Shown here: positions 27,849-42,947 of the stretch, one piece after another
Layout of the letters: every line of letters begins with the position of its first letter
Numbering within the stretch: the first letter of the stretch is position 1
DNA from: Poindextera sp963719975
Lineage (GTDB): Bacteria; Pseudomonadota; Alphaproteobacteria; Caulobacterales; Caulobacteraceae
NCBI GenBank assembly: GCA_963719975.1
Contig: CAVRED010000006.1
Span: forward strand, 62,001-126,000
Length of the DNA stretch: 64,000 nucleotides
Reading direction: 5' to 3'
Notes under the pieces: model-generated
The model's input: the letters and a program-made list of their open reading frames with translations, nothing else
Told to the model about the DNA's origin: nothing
Database searches by the model: none
Program-made: the position numbers and the translations under genes

Positions 27849-27928
27849 GGTTTCATGCTACGGGCGCATTGGTGAATTCGCCGTAAAGCCTAACCCTGGA
27901 TTGCGCGACCTATACGAGCGCTAACCGG

Positions 27929-29404
<1,476 letters not shown>

Positions 29405-29427
29405 CGTCGGATCCTTCAGGCGGTGGG

Positions 29428-34078
<4,651 letters not shown>

Positions 34079-34443
34079 CCGGGCCTCGCCTTTCGTCTGT
34101 CTTGCCCAACGCCATCCCTCGTCGCCAGAAGGCCCGCGACAGGCCTTCAGACGCGAGCCAAAGTCTCGCACGCTTTCGCGCAACGCGCCATTTTTGGGCG
34201 CCGCGGCAGAAACAGCAGATCGCAGGGGCTGGCAAGCCGCAATGCGGCGCGCGCGCCGGTCCGCCCAGACCTGCCCGAAAGCCTGCCTGAATTAGGGCTG
34301 ACGTGATTTCGATCAAGTCACGAAAAGCGGCGGTTTGTTGCAAACGCGCGAACATGGTGAGCGCGCTTTTCACCACGTCCGTCCGCGATCGCTTAAGGCT
34401 GCCGGGCTAGCTTGCCGGAGAGGCGAGCCAAAAGGACGGTCCA
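34079..34443. other. Intergenic region between divergent gltB and small gene
   Basis: 365 bases with no credible gene. It must hold the gltB promoter (minus) and that of the 73-residue protein (plus). The one structured element I see is a dyad at 34302-34322, listed separately. Confidence 0.5.
34302..34322. promoter_or_regulatory. FNR/FixK-like dyad upstream of gltB
   Basis: The 21-base dyad CGTGATTTCGATCAAGTCACG has CGTGA/TCACG arms. Read on the minus strand its core is TTGAT-CGAA-ATCAC, one mismatch from the FNR/FixK box TTGAT-N4-ATCAA. It sits 225 bases upstream of gltB and about 120 bases upstream of the plus-strand small gene. Function is inferred from resemblance only. Confidence 0.3.
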
Positions 34444-34665
34444 GTGGACCCCATTTCCGCAGCCAGAACGGGCGTCGTGAGCGCCGTTCAGAGCTTCGAC
34501 GGCGCCGGCGCCGACTTCGCCAACGCCTTCACCCGCCGCGGCGGCGACAACGCCGCGAACGCGGCCGTTGGCCTGATCAACGCCGGCAACGGCCTGCGGG
34601 CGTCGCTCGCCGCGTTCAAGGTCGTGACCAAGACCCAGAAGGCCCTGCTCGACATCAAGGTCTGA
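34444..34665 (+). CDS. Small hypothetical protein (73 residues)
   Basis: Starts with GTG 34444 after GGACGG. The sequence is Ala/Gly/Asn-rich and amphipathic ('AARTGVVSAVQSFDGAGADF'), without signal peptide or membrane helix. The opening 'MDPISAARTGV' is reminiscent of the N-terminal helix of flagellar rod/hook proteins, but too short to assign. It stands alone between gltB and the dehydrogenase gene. Confidence 0.5.
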   Translation: MDPISAARTGVVSAVQSFDGAGADFANAFTRRGGDNAANAAVGLINAGNGLRASLAAFKVVTKTQKALLDIKV

Positions 34666-34846
34666 GCCGCGCTGGCGGCCGGGCGCGCGCGGCGCCTGAT
34701 GGAGCGGACGGATGCGATCGTTCCGCCTGTCCCGTCGTGCCGCAACGTAAGCGCCGATAAGTGATTGCCGAAGACGCCATCCTGGCCATATTGCGCGGGC
34801 GAACGGCCGGGCCACGGCCGCGATGGGTTCCAAGGAGGACGTCCAG

Positions 34847-35933
34847 ATGAAAGCCGCTGTCTTGCGGGAAGTGAACAAGCCGCTCGTGATCGAGGACGTC
34901 CAGATCGGCAAGCCGGGACCGCACGAAGTCCTCATCCGCACCGCCGCCTGCGGCGTCTGCCACTCCGACCTCCACTTCATGGAGGGCAAGTACCCCTATC
35001 CGCTGCCCGCGGTGCTCGGCCACGAGGCCGCCGGCGTCGTCGAGCAGGTCGGGCTCCGAAGTGCGCACGGTGAAGGTGGGCGACCACGTCATCACCTGCC
35101 TCTCCGCTTTCTGCGGCCACTGCGAGGCCTGCCTCACAGGCCACATGTCGCTCTGCCAAAGCCCCGACACCCGCCGCGACCAGGGCGAGGAGCCGAGGCT
35201 CGCATCCGCCAGCGGGGCGATGAACCAGTACCTCAACCTCTCGGCTTTCGCCGAGCAGATGCTGATCCACGAGCACGCCTGCACGGCCATCCGCAAGGAC
35301 ATGCCGCTCGACCGCGCGGCGCTGATCGGCTGCGGCGTGACCACCGGCGTCGGCGCGGTGATCCACACCAGCCACGTGCGGCCTGGCGAGACCGTCGCCG
35401 TGATCGGCTGCGGCGGCGTGGGCCTCTCAGCAGTGAACGGCGCGGCGATCGCCGGCGCAGGGCGGATCATCGCCATCGACACCTCGGCGTCCAAGGACAA
35501 CATGTCCCGCAACTTCGGGGCGACCGACTTCATCGACGCCAGCAAGGAAGATCCGGTGGCGAAGGTGATGGAGCTGACCGGCGGCGGCGTGCACCACGCC
35601 TTCGAAGCCATCGGCCTCGGCAAGACCGCCGAGCAGGCGTTCAACATGATCCGCCGCGGCGGCACGGCCAACATTATCGGCATGATCCCGGTCGGCCAGA
35701 CCGTGACGCTGATGGGCGCGGCCTTCCTGGGCGAGAAGCGCATCCAGGGCTCGCTGATGGGCTCGAACCGCTTCCCGGTGGACATGCCGCGCTTCGTCGA
35801 CTTCTACATGTCGGGCAAGCTCAAGTTGGACGACATGATTTCGCGCCGCCTCAAGCTCGAGGAGGTGAACGAAGCCTTCGAGGAGATGAAGACGGGCCAG
35901 ATCGCCCGCTCGGTCATCGTCTTCGACGCGTAG
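34847..35933 (+). CDS. Zinc-dependent alcohol dehydrogenase (one frameshift)
   Basis: MDR-superfamily cytosolic oxidoreductase. Catalytic zinc ligands are in 'TAACGVCHSDLHFMEG' and 'LGHEAAGVV', structural zinc cysteines in 'FCGHCEACLTGHMSLC', and the NAD-binding motif is 'VIGCGGVGLSAVNGAAIAGA'. Overall layout (loop 'SPDTRRDQGEEPR', long zinc lobe) fits class III / NDMA-dependent-like dehydrogenases; the substrate alcohol or aldehyde is uncertain. One extra C near 35052 shifts the frame ('EQVG' to 'SEVRTVKVGDHV'). Repaired length is 361 residues. An AAGGAGGA ribosome site precedes ATG 34847. Confidence 0.88.
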
Positions 35934-35940
35934 TCTTCGG

Positions 35941-35968
35941 CCGCGCCGCCCAGGCGGCGCGGCTTTCG
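35941..35968 (+). terminator. Probable intrinsic terminator after the dehydrogenase gene
   Basis: A 10-base stem CCGCGCCGCC / GGCGGCGCGG starts 7 bases after the stop codon and is followed by CTTTCG. The stem is perfect, but the T-run is short, as is usual in GC-rich genomes. Confidence 0.55.
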
Positions 35969-36046
35969 CGGCGCCGCAGCGCTGGTAAACGGACGTCCTG
36001 GATCGGCTACGACCAGCGTTAGCCCCCTCAGGAGTCTCGCCCTCGC

Positions 36047-37493
36047 ATGAGCGTGCAAGCCATCGTCATCATCGGCGCGACCGGGGACCTGGCGCAGCGG
36101 ATGCTCTATCCGTCGCTCTACTTTCTCGAGGCCGAGAACCACCTGCCGCCGGATATGCGCATCATCGGCGGCGCGCGCTCCGACCTGAGCGACGAGGACT
36201 TCATCGCCCGCGTCGAAGCCACGGTGCGCGAACGCGCCGAAGGCTACTTCAGCAGCGAGGTCTTCGAACGCTTTCGGCGGCGCCTGAGCTATGTCGTCGC
36301 CGACGCCGGAACGGCCCGCCTCCTTCACGCAACCTGGCAAAGCATGCTGGCCGGCGCCCGCGAGGTGATCTTCTACCTCTCGACGTCGCCCAGTCTCTAC
36401 GACGCGATCAGCGCCAACCTGCGCGAGGCGGAATTGACCAAGGCGGACAGCCGGGTGATCGTCGAGAAGCCGATCGGTCGCGACCTGGCCAGCTGCTGCG
36501 AGATCAACGACGCGCTGGGGCGCAGCTTCGACGAGCGCGAAATCTTCCGCATCGATCACTACCTCGGCAAGGAGGCGGTGCAGAACCTGATCGCGCTCCG
36601 CTTCGCCAACACCCTGTTCGAGCCCTTGTGGAACAAGGTCTCCATCGACCACGTACAGATCACCGTCGGCGAGACGATCGGCGTCGCAGGGCGCTGGTCC
36701 TACTACAACGACTACGGCGCGCTGCGCGACATGGTGCAGAACCACGTCCTGCAGCTGCTGTGCCTCGTGGCCATGGAGCCGCCGGCGAGCCTCGATCCGG
36801 ATTCCGTGCGCAACGAAAAGGTGAAAGTGCTGCGCAGTCTCAGGCCGATCGCCGGCCGCGAGGTCGAGCGCAAGACCGTGCGCGGACAGTACCGTGCTGG
36901 CGTTTCCGAAGGCGGGACCGTCGCCCGGCTACCTCGAAGAGGCCGGCGGCGGGCCGAGCGACACCGAGACCTTCGTCGCCATCCAGGCGAACGTCGACAA
37001 CTGGCGCTGGGCCGGCGTGCCTTTCTACCTGCGCACCGGCAAGCGCATGGCCAGCCGCAATTCGCAGATCGTCATCCAGTTTCGCGACGTGCCTCACTCC
37101 ATTTTCGGCGGCGACGACCTGATCGCCAACAGACTGACCATCCGCCTGCAGCCGGAGGAGGAGATCGCGCTGTCGCTGATGAACAAGACGCCCAGCCTGG
37201 AAGGGATGGAGCTTCGCCCGGGCGCCCTGAACCTCAGCCTGGCCGACGCGTTCGCGGCCGAAGCGCCTCGGCGGCGGATCGCCTATGAGCGGCTGCTGCT
37301 CGAGGCGATCAAGAACAACCAGACCCTGTTCGTGCGCCGCGACGAGGCGGAGGCGGCCTGGATCTGGATCGACGCCATCGAGGAAGGCTGGCGCCACTAC
37401 GGCGTGAAGCCTGCCCCCTACGCCGCCGGCTCATGGGGCCCATCCGGCGCATTCGCGCTGACCGAGCGCAACGGCCACAGCTGGTATGAGTGA
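36047..37493 (+). CDS. zwf: Glucose-6-phosphate 1-dehydrogenase (one frameshift)
   Basis: Oxidises glucose-6-phosphate to 6-phosphogluconolactone with NAD(P)+, first step of the Entner-Doudoroff and pentose phosphate routes. N-terminal nucleotide motif 'IIGATGDLAQRMLYPSL', substrate/catalytic motif 'FRIDHYLGKEAVQNL' near residue 168, and C-terminal 'YERLLLEAIKNNQTLFVRRD' are all present. One extra G near 36930 breaks the frame; removing it reads '...TVPGYLEEAGGG'. Repaired length is about 481 residues. Its stop overlaps the pgl start by 8 bases. Confidence 0.95.
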
Positions 37494-38201
37494 GGGCATG
37501 GCCGATAACGACCGACTGTTCGACGACCTCCCGAGCCTGACGGCCGCGCTCGCGCTTGAGATTGCGACCCGCCTCGCCAACGCGGTCGCCGCTCGCGGGC
37601 GCGCCAGCCTGGTCGCGACGGGCGGGACGACGCCCGGCCCGCTATACGACAAGCTCGCGTCTCAGCCGGCGCCCTGGGAACAGGTCGAGGTGACGCTGAC
37701 CGACGAGCGCTGGGTCGACCCGGCCAGCCCGGATTCCAACGAGAACCTCATCCGCCGCCGATTGCTTGTCGATCGGGCGGCCGCCGCGGCGTTCGTTCCG
37801 CTGAAGAGCAGCGACGTGATCGCCGCGAGACGCCGAGCTGGCGGTCGATGCCGCGCTGCAAGCGATGCCGCGGCCGTTCGATGTCCTGATCCTGGGAATG
37901 GGAGATGACGGGCACATCTGCTCACTCTTCCCGCACGCGCCGGAGCTCAGGATCGCCGCCGATCCGGCCGCGCCGCATGGTCTGCGCCGTCGATCGGCCC
38001 GGCGCCGCCGGCGCGGCCGAGCGGATCTCGATGACCATCCCCGCCGTCCTCGGCGCGCGCTGGATCGCGCTCTTGATCGAGGGCAAGCACAAGCTGGGCG
38101 TGGTGGCGAAGGCCCGCGAACCTGGTCCCATCGCCGCGCTGCCCGTGCGCGCGGTCCTCGGCCAGAGCGAGACGCCGGTCGAGGTCTGGTGGGCGCCGTG
38201 A
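37486..38201 (+). CDS. pgl: 6-phosphogluconolactonase (two frameshifts)
   Basis: Hydrolyses 6-phosphogluconolactone to 6-phosphogluconate. SugarP-isomerase-fold motifs are present: 'SLVATGGTTPGPLYDKL', 'VEVTLTDERWVDPASPDSNE', 'VLILGMGDDGHICSLFPHA' and 'ISMTIPAVLGA'. Extra bases near 37829 (A) and 37977 (C) break the frame; repaired length is about 237 residues, typical. Start and stop overlap zwf and eda respectively, so the three are one operon. Confidence 0.92.
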
Positions 38202-38833
38202 GCGGGCCAATCGACGCCGACGCGCTCATGCGCCGGCGACCGGTCATCCCGATCCTGACCATCGAAGCGGTTGAGCATGCGGTTCCGCTCGCCCGCGCGC
38301 TGGCGGCCGGCGGTCTGGATGTGATGGAGGTCACGCTCCGCACGCCCGCGGCGCTCGAAGCCATCGCCAGCATCGCAAGGGACGCCGCCGAAGTCGTAAT
38401 CGGCGCGGGCACGGTCCTGAACCGCGACGACCTGGCCCGCGCGCTCGATGCGGGCGCGCGTTTCATCGTCACGCCTGGACTGACCGATGGTCTGATCGAG
38501 GCGTTGCTCGACGCCAGCGTTCCGCTCCTGCCGGGCGTGGCGACTGCCAGCGAGCTCATGCGAGGGCTGGACGCCGGGCTGACCCACTTCAAGTTCTTCC
38601 CGGCGGAGGCGGCCGGCGGCGCGCCGGTGCTGGCCGCCTTCCAGGGGCCCTTCGCCGCGGCCCGTTTCTGCCCGACCGGCGGGCTGAACGCCGGGAACGC
38701 CGTCGCCTACCTGAAGCTCGCGAACGTGCTCTGCGTCGGCGGCGCCTGGGTCGCCCCGCCGGCAGCCATCCGCGCCGGCGACTGGGCGGCGATCACGGCG
38801 CTCGCGCGCGAGGCGGCGGCGCTGCAGCGCTAG
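38198..38833 (+). CDS. eda: KDPG/KHG aldolase
   Basis: 211 residues. Class I aldolase splitting 2-keto-3-deoxy-6-phosphogluconate to pyruvate and glyceraldehyde-3-phosphate. The Schiff-base lysine is in 'HFKFFPAEAAGG', the catalytic glutamate in 'MEVTLRTPAAL', and the phosphate-binding 'FCPTGGLNAGNA' is intact. GTG 38198 overlaps the pgl TGA as GTGA. The dehydratase gene edd, usually in this operon, is absent from the window. Confidence 0.93.
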   Translation: MSGPIDADALMRRRPVIPILTIEAVEHAVPLARALAAGGLDVMEVTLRTPAALEAIASIARDAAEVVIGAGTVLNRDDLARALDAGARFIVTPGLTDGLIEALLDASVPLLPGVATASELMRGLDAGLTHFKFFPAEAAGGAPVLAAFQGPFAAARFCPTGGLNAGNAVAYLKLANVLCVGGAWVAPPAAIRAGDWAAITALAREAAALQR

Positions 38834-38845
38834 AGCTATGATGCT

Positions 38846-39475
38846 TTAGCCGGCTTTGCCGCCGGCCCCTTCCCGACCGGTCCAGTCGACGATGCGGGCC
38901 AGGACATCGTTGGTCGCGGCGCTGAACGCATCGACGATCGGGCCGACGCGATTGTCCGCCGCCGCTTGCTGGCTCTCGAACACCTCTTCGCCGATGACCT
39001 TGCGGTCCCCCGTGCCCACCAGCAGGGCATGCACGGTGACGACCACGGTCGGGGCGGCCTTGGGCCCGGCGAGATAGCGCGCCTCGAAGGTCTGCACGTC
39101 CAGCCTCAGGGCGATTGGAGCCGAAGCCGAGTCTCCGGTCAGCAGCAAGCGCGCCGGGCCGTTGGAGCGGTCGAACGCGGTCGTCTCGGCCTCGTCGAAC
39201 AGCTGCGAGGCCGGCGCATCCCAGCGCGCGTCAGCGATGTAGGCCGCCTGAGCGCCGTCGACGGTCAGGATCTGACTGCCCTCCGCCTCGCGGGCGAAGC
39301 CTGTCGGCAGACGCTGGACGTTGAAGCTGCGGGCGACTTCACCCCCCGCGACCGGGGGAGCCGCGACCGTGAAGCTGTAGAGCTGTGCCGGGGTCGTCTT
39401 CGGCAGCAGCGAGATGCAGCCGGCGAGCGCGAGGGCCAGGCTCGCGACGAGCGCGACGCGAAGGCTTGTGGTCAT
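38846..39475 (-). CDS. ABC-type transport auxiliary lipoprotein (PqiC/DUF330-like)
   Basis: 209 residues with a lipoprotein signal ('LVASLALALAGC', Cys19). The mature region has the PqiC/DUF330 pattern: 'AQLYSFTVAAPP', 'SFNVQRLPTGFA' and 'YIADARWDAPASQLFDEAET'. Such lipoproteins work in the periplasm with MCE-domain lipid transporters. The gene overlaps the MlaD-like gene by 4 bases and completes a four-gene set (permease, ATPase, MCE protein, lipoprotein). Confidence 0.85.
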   Translation of the reverse strand: MTTSLRVALVASLALALAGCISLLPKTTPAQLYSFTVAAPPVAGGEVARSFNVQRLPTGFAREAEGSQILTVDGAQAAYIADARWDAPASQLFDEAETTAFDRSNGPARLLLTGDSASAPIALRLDVQTFEARYLAGPKAAPTVVVTVHALLVGTGDRKVIGEEVFESQQAAADNRVGPIVDAFSAATNDVLARIVDWTGREGAGGKAG

Positions 39476-40410
39476 GGCCTGACCTCCACTTCCTTGGCCG
39501 GGCCCTTGCTCAAGACGCCCTGCGGGCTTTGCTCCAGCTCGTTCGAGAGCCGATTGAGCGAGTCGGCCGCCTGCCTCAGGCTCGTCACCGTCGCCGTCAG
39601 CTGCGGCAGGCCATTTTTCGCGAAGTCGCTGGTGGGGCCCTGCAGCTTGGCCAGCATGTCCTTGGCCTGGCTCGCCGCTTCCTTGATCTGTTCGGCGGCG
39701 TCGGCGGTTTCGTGCAGCGCCCGCTTGCCGTCGCCGCTCATGAGCCCGTTGGCGTTGTCGCTGAGCTGTTTGATCGAATCCGCTGCAGCGTCGATGTCCT
39801 TGATCGACTTGTCGGCGTCGGCGAACAACTGCTTCTCGCGGCGCAGCTGGTCGGTCACGGACTTCACGTCGCCGAGGGTGTCCGAGAAGTTCTGGATGTT
39901 CTGGTTCGAAAGGATGCGGTTGATCCGGCTGAGCGCCTCGGCCGCTGACGTCAGAACCGTGCCGCCGCCCGCCAGCAGGGCCGAGAACGCCCCCGGCTGA
40001 CCTTTGATGATCGGGTACTTCCCTTCGTGCGCCAACGTCTTGAGCAAAGGCCTGCTCGGCGTGCCTGGCGTGATCTGGATGAAGCTCACCCCGGTGATCC
40101 CCTGCGGGTCCGCGGTGGCGGTGCTATCCTCGCGGATCGGAACGTCGCTGGTCACCCGCACGCGGGCGTCCACCTGGGTCGGATTGTCCTTGACCAGGCC
40201 GATGTCGACGATGTCGCCGACCTTGATCCCGTTGAAGTGCACTTCGCTGCCCTTCGACAGCCCGTCGACAGGGCCTTGGAACACCACGTCATAGACGTCG
40301 TACTGCTGGGCGAACGAGATGCGCGCCAGCCAGACGACGAACGTCACCATGCCGACGAAAATCATCAGCGAGGCGAAGCCGACCAGCGCGTAGTTGGCGT
40401 TTCGCTCCAT
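39472..40410 (-). CDS. MlaD-like MCE domain protein
   Basis: 312 residues. One N-terminal transmembrane helix ('YALVGFASLMIFVGMVTFVV') anchors it in the inner membrane; the MCE domain follows (about 38-120, 'YDVVFQGPVDGLSKGSEVHF', 'PQGITGVSFIQITPG'), then a long helical region to the C-terminus. MCE proteins form hexameric tunnels that carry lipids between membranes. It overlaps the ATPase stop by one base. Confidence 0.92.
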   Translation of the reverse strand: MERNANYALVGFASLMIFVGMVTFVVWLARISFAQQYDVYDVVFQGPVDGLSKGSEVHFNGIKVGDIVDIGLVKDNPTQVDARVRVTSDVPIREDSTATADPQGITGVSFIQITPGTPSRPLLKTLAHEGKYPIIKGQPGAFSALLAGGGTVLTSAAEALSRINRILSNQNIQNFSDTLGDVKSVTDQLRREKQLFADADKSIKDIDAAADSIKQLSDNANGLMSGDGKRALHETADAAEQIKEAASQAKDMLAKLQGPTSDFAKNGLPQLTATVTSLRQAADSLNRLSNELEQSPQGVLSKGPAKEVEVRP

Positions 40411-41228
40411 TAGGCATGCTCCCTGGAGGCGTAGGCTTCGCCGGCCGCCCGTCCCCTCGGACCCAGGAAGTACTGCTTGATCCAGGGGTGATCCAGCTTT
40501 TGCAGCTGAGCAATGGGGCCGACGGCGACAACCTTCTTGTCTGCCAGCACCGCAACGCGATCGCAGATCGCGTGCAGGCTGTCGAGGTCGTGGGTGATCA
40601 TGAAGACCGTCAGATGCAGGCTGGCCGACAGGTCGCCGATCAGTTCGTCGAACGCCGCCGCGCCGATTGGATCCAGCCCTGACGTCGGCTCATCCAGGAA
40701 CAGCAGCTGCGGATCGAGGGCCAGCGCGCGCGCCAGCCCTGCCCGCTTGATCATGCCGCCCGACAGCTCCGCTGGCTTCAGGGCTCCGGCTTCCGGGGGC
40801 AGTCCCGCGAGTGCGATCTTGAGCTCGGCGAGCTCGGAGATCAGCTTTGGCGAAAGGCGGGTGTGCTCTTGCATCGGCGCCGCCACGTTTTCCTTCACGG
40901 TGAGGTTGGAGAACAGCGCGCCCTGCTGGAAGAGGACGCCCCAACTGCGTTCGATCGCGTCCCACTTGGCGGTGGAGGCGCGATCCAGGTCCTGTCCGAA
41001 GATCTTGACGACGCCGGCCTCCGGCACCTTCAGGCCGATCAGGGTGTTGAGCAGCACGCTCTTGCCCGCGCCCGAGCCGCCGACGACGCCCAGCACCTCG
41101 CCGCGCCGGACCCGGAGATTCAGCCCGTCGTGGACCACGTGGTCGCCGAACCGCGAGATGAGCCCGGCCACCTCGATGGGCGGCGCGTGCTCGTCGAGCG
41201 CGCCTTCGTCCTCGCTGACGTCGCTCAT
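40410..41228 (-). CDS. MlaF-like ABC transporter ATPase
   Basis: 272 residues. Walker A 'GVVGGSGAGKSVLLNTL', signature 'ELSGGMIKRAGLARALALDP', Walker B 'LLFLDEPTSGLDP' and switch 'MITHDLDSL' are all intact. It energises lipid transport with the MlaE-like permease. Start ATG 41228 overlaps the permease stop as ATGA. A C-terminal tail of ~30 residues ('HPWIKQYFLGPRGRAAGEA') matches MlaF-type ATPases. Confidence 0.93.
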   Translation of the reverse strand: MSDVSEDEGALDEHAPPIEVAGLISRFGDHVVHDGLNLRVRRGEVLGVVGGSGAGKSVLLNTLIGLKVPEAGVVKIFGQDLDRASTAKWDAIERSWGVLFQQGALFSNLTVKENVAAPMQEHTRLSPKLISELAELKIALAGLPPEAGALKPAELSGGMIKRAGLARALALDPQLLFLDEPTSGLDPIGAAAFDELIGDLSASLHLTVFMITHDLDSLHAICDRVAVLADKKVVAVGPIAQLQKLDHPWIKQYFLGPRGRAAGEAYASREHA

Positions 41229-42340
41229 ATGTTCAGCTTCATGTAGATGAGGGCGAAGATCGCATCGATCACGATGATGGCGAAGATGGCGTGCACCACC
41301 GCCGCGGTCACCCGTCGTCCGAGCGAGTCGACATCGCCCCCGACCTCCATGCCTTGGCGGCAGCCGATGCCGGCTATGACCAGCGCCATGACCGGCGCCT
41401 TGCTCATGCCCACCCAGAAGTTCACCGCGCCGACATTGTCGACGATCCGTTGCAGGAAAAAGGTCGGGCTGATGTCTTCCACCCACCAGCTGACGAGCAG
41501 GCCGCCCGCGATGCCGGCGAGCATCGCCGCGAAGGTAAGCAGGGGTATGGTCATCAAAAGGCCGAGGAACCGGGGCAGCACCAGCGCCTCGAACGGATCG
41601 ACGCCCATGATGCGCATGGCGTCGATCTCCTGCTTCATCTTCATCGCGCCGATCTCGGCAGCGAAGCTCGACGCAGAGCGGCCGGCCAGCAGGACGGCGG
41701 TGATGACGATGGCGAACTCGCGCAGGACGCCGATGCCGATCAGCTCGACGGAAAACACCTGCGCACCGAACTGAGCGAGTTCGGTGGCCCCGAGGAAGCC
41801 GATCACAGCGCCGATGAAGAAGGTGGTGACAACGACGATCGGGATCGCGTCCAGGCCGGCGCGCTCGGCGATGTTGAAGGTCGGCGCCCAGCGCATCCGG
41901 CGCGGAAACGCCACGGACCGCGCGATGACGATCAGGAGATGGCCGGTGAAGCTCATCGTCTCGTAGGCTTCGACGCCGACGCCAACCAGGCCTCGGCCGA
42001 GGCGCTCGAGCAGATCCCTCACCGGTTGGGCGCTGAGCTCGGGCACGGGCGGCGCGGTGAGGGCGCGGGCGACCAACTCCAGCAGGCGCGCGGTTCGCCG
42101 CGGCGCGTGGATCGCGCTGTGCGGCACACGACCCTCGCTCGCCCTCAGGATGGCGAAGGCGCCGGCGGTGTCGCACCGGCCGATGCCGCTCAGATCCAGC
42201 TGCGCGGACGCCAGGTCGTGGAGCGCCGCCCGAAGCCGGTCGCCGGCGCCGGCCATCGCCACAGCGGTCCAGTCGCCGGTCAGCACGGCCGTCGGACCGT
42301 GATCGGTTTGGGCGAGGGTGAAGTCGGCGGGGCTGTCCAT
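41225..42340 (-). CDS. MlaE-like ABC permease with N-terminal STAS domain
   Basis: 371 residues. An N-terminal STAS-like domain (about 1-100, 'LDLSGIGRCDTAGAFAILRA') is fused to a MlaE/YrbE permease with five or six helices and the conserved cytoplasmic 'EIGAMKMKQEIDAMRIMGVD' coupling segment. Separate MlaB (STAS) and MlaE proteins exist in E. coli; fusion of the two is common in alphaproteobacteria. First gene of the lipid-transport operon. Confidence 0.92.
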   Translation of the reverse strand: MDSPADFTLAQTDHGPTAVLTGDWTAVAMAGAGDRLRAALHDLASAQLDLSGIGRCDTAGAFAILRASEGRVPHSAIHAPRRTARLLELVARALTAPPVPELSAQPVRDLLERLGRGLVGVGVEAYETMSFTGHLLIVIARSVAFPRRMRWAPTFNIAERAGLDAIPIVVVTTFFIGAVIGFLGATELAQFGAQVFSVELIGIGVLREFAIVITAVLLAGRSASSFAAEIGAMKMKQEIDAMRIMGVDPFEALVLPRFLGLLMTIPLLTFAAMLAGIAGGLLVSWWVEDISPTFFLQRIVDNVGAVNFWVGMSKAPVMALVIAGIGCRQGMEVGGDVDSLGRRVTAAVVHAIFAIIVIDAIFALIYMKLNI

Positions 42341-42463
42341 CTTGCTTCGGCGCCGAGGGTCCTCGTTGAACTGAGCTTAGCTGAAAGGAAACGCAATCGC
42401 GGCCGGACGCAACCTTCACCTTTGGACAGGCCCGGGGTTGGGCTGTGCATAAGCGGTGATCGC

Positions 42464-42947
42464 CTACACCGAATCCTGGGCGCGCGCCCTCAACCACGCC
42501 GTGACCGCCCAGGCGTGGCTGTCGTGGCGTAGCCTCTTGAGCGCCTCGGCGGGTCTCACCCAGACGAGCTCATGATCGTGCTCGATCTTGAGGTCTGGCC
42601 GCTCGCCCAACAGCACGCGCTTCGTAGAAGGCGCCCTGGCTCAGAAACGGCTCATTGTGGGCGCTGATCATGTACTGCTCGGCGGCCGCCAGGCGTTTTC
42701 CGGCCGAAACGAGAAGGCCCGTTTCCTCGCCAAATTCGCGCCTTAGCGCCTGTTCCTCATCTTCGCCCGGATCGATTCCGCCGCCCGGCAGGTCGAAGAA
42801 CGGCGGCCGGTCGGAGAGGGTCACGTAGACCAGAGCGAGCCGTGCGCGCCGTTCAAGCAGGCCGTAGGCGGCCGGCCGCCGCCGGTAGCTCAGGGTTGGC
42901 TCAGGCGCGCCGAAACGCAGCGGCGGGTCGATCCTAGTCGTTGCCAT
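42464..42947 (-). CDS. NUDIX hydrolase (one frameshift)
   Basis: The Nudix box is 'GGGIDPGEDEEQALRREFGE' plus 'ETG', following 'FFDLPGG'. Such enzymes hydrolyse nucleoside diphosphate derivatives; the substrate is unknown. One extra C near 42612 breaks the frame. The continuation 'VLLGERPDLKIEHDHELVWV' and 'HAWAVTAWLRARAQDSV' ends at TAG 42464. Repaired length is 160 residues. The start overlaps the S1/P1 nuclease stop by 14 bases. Confidence 0.82.
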
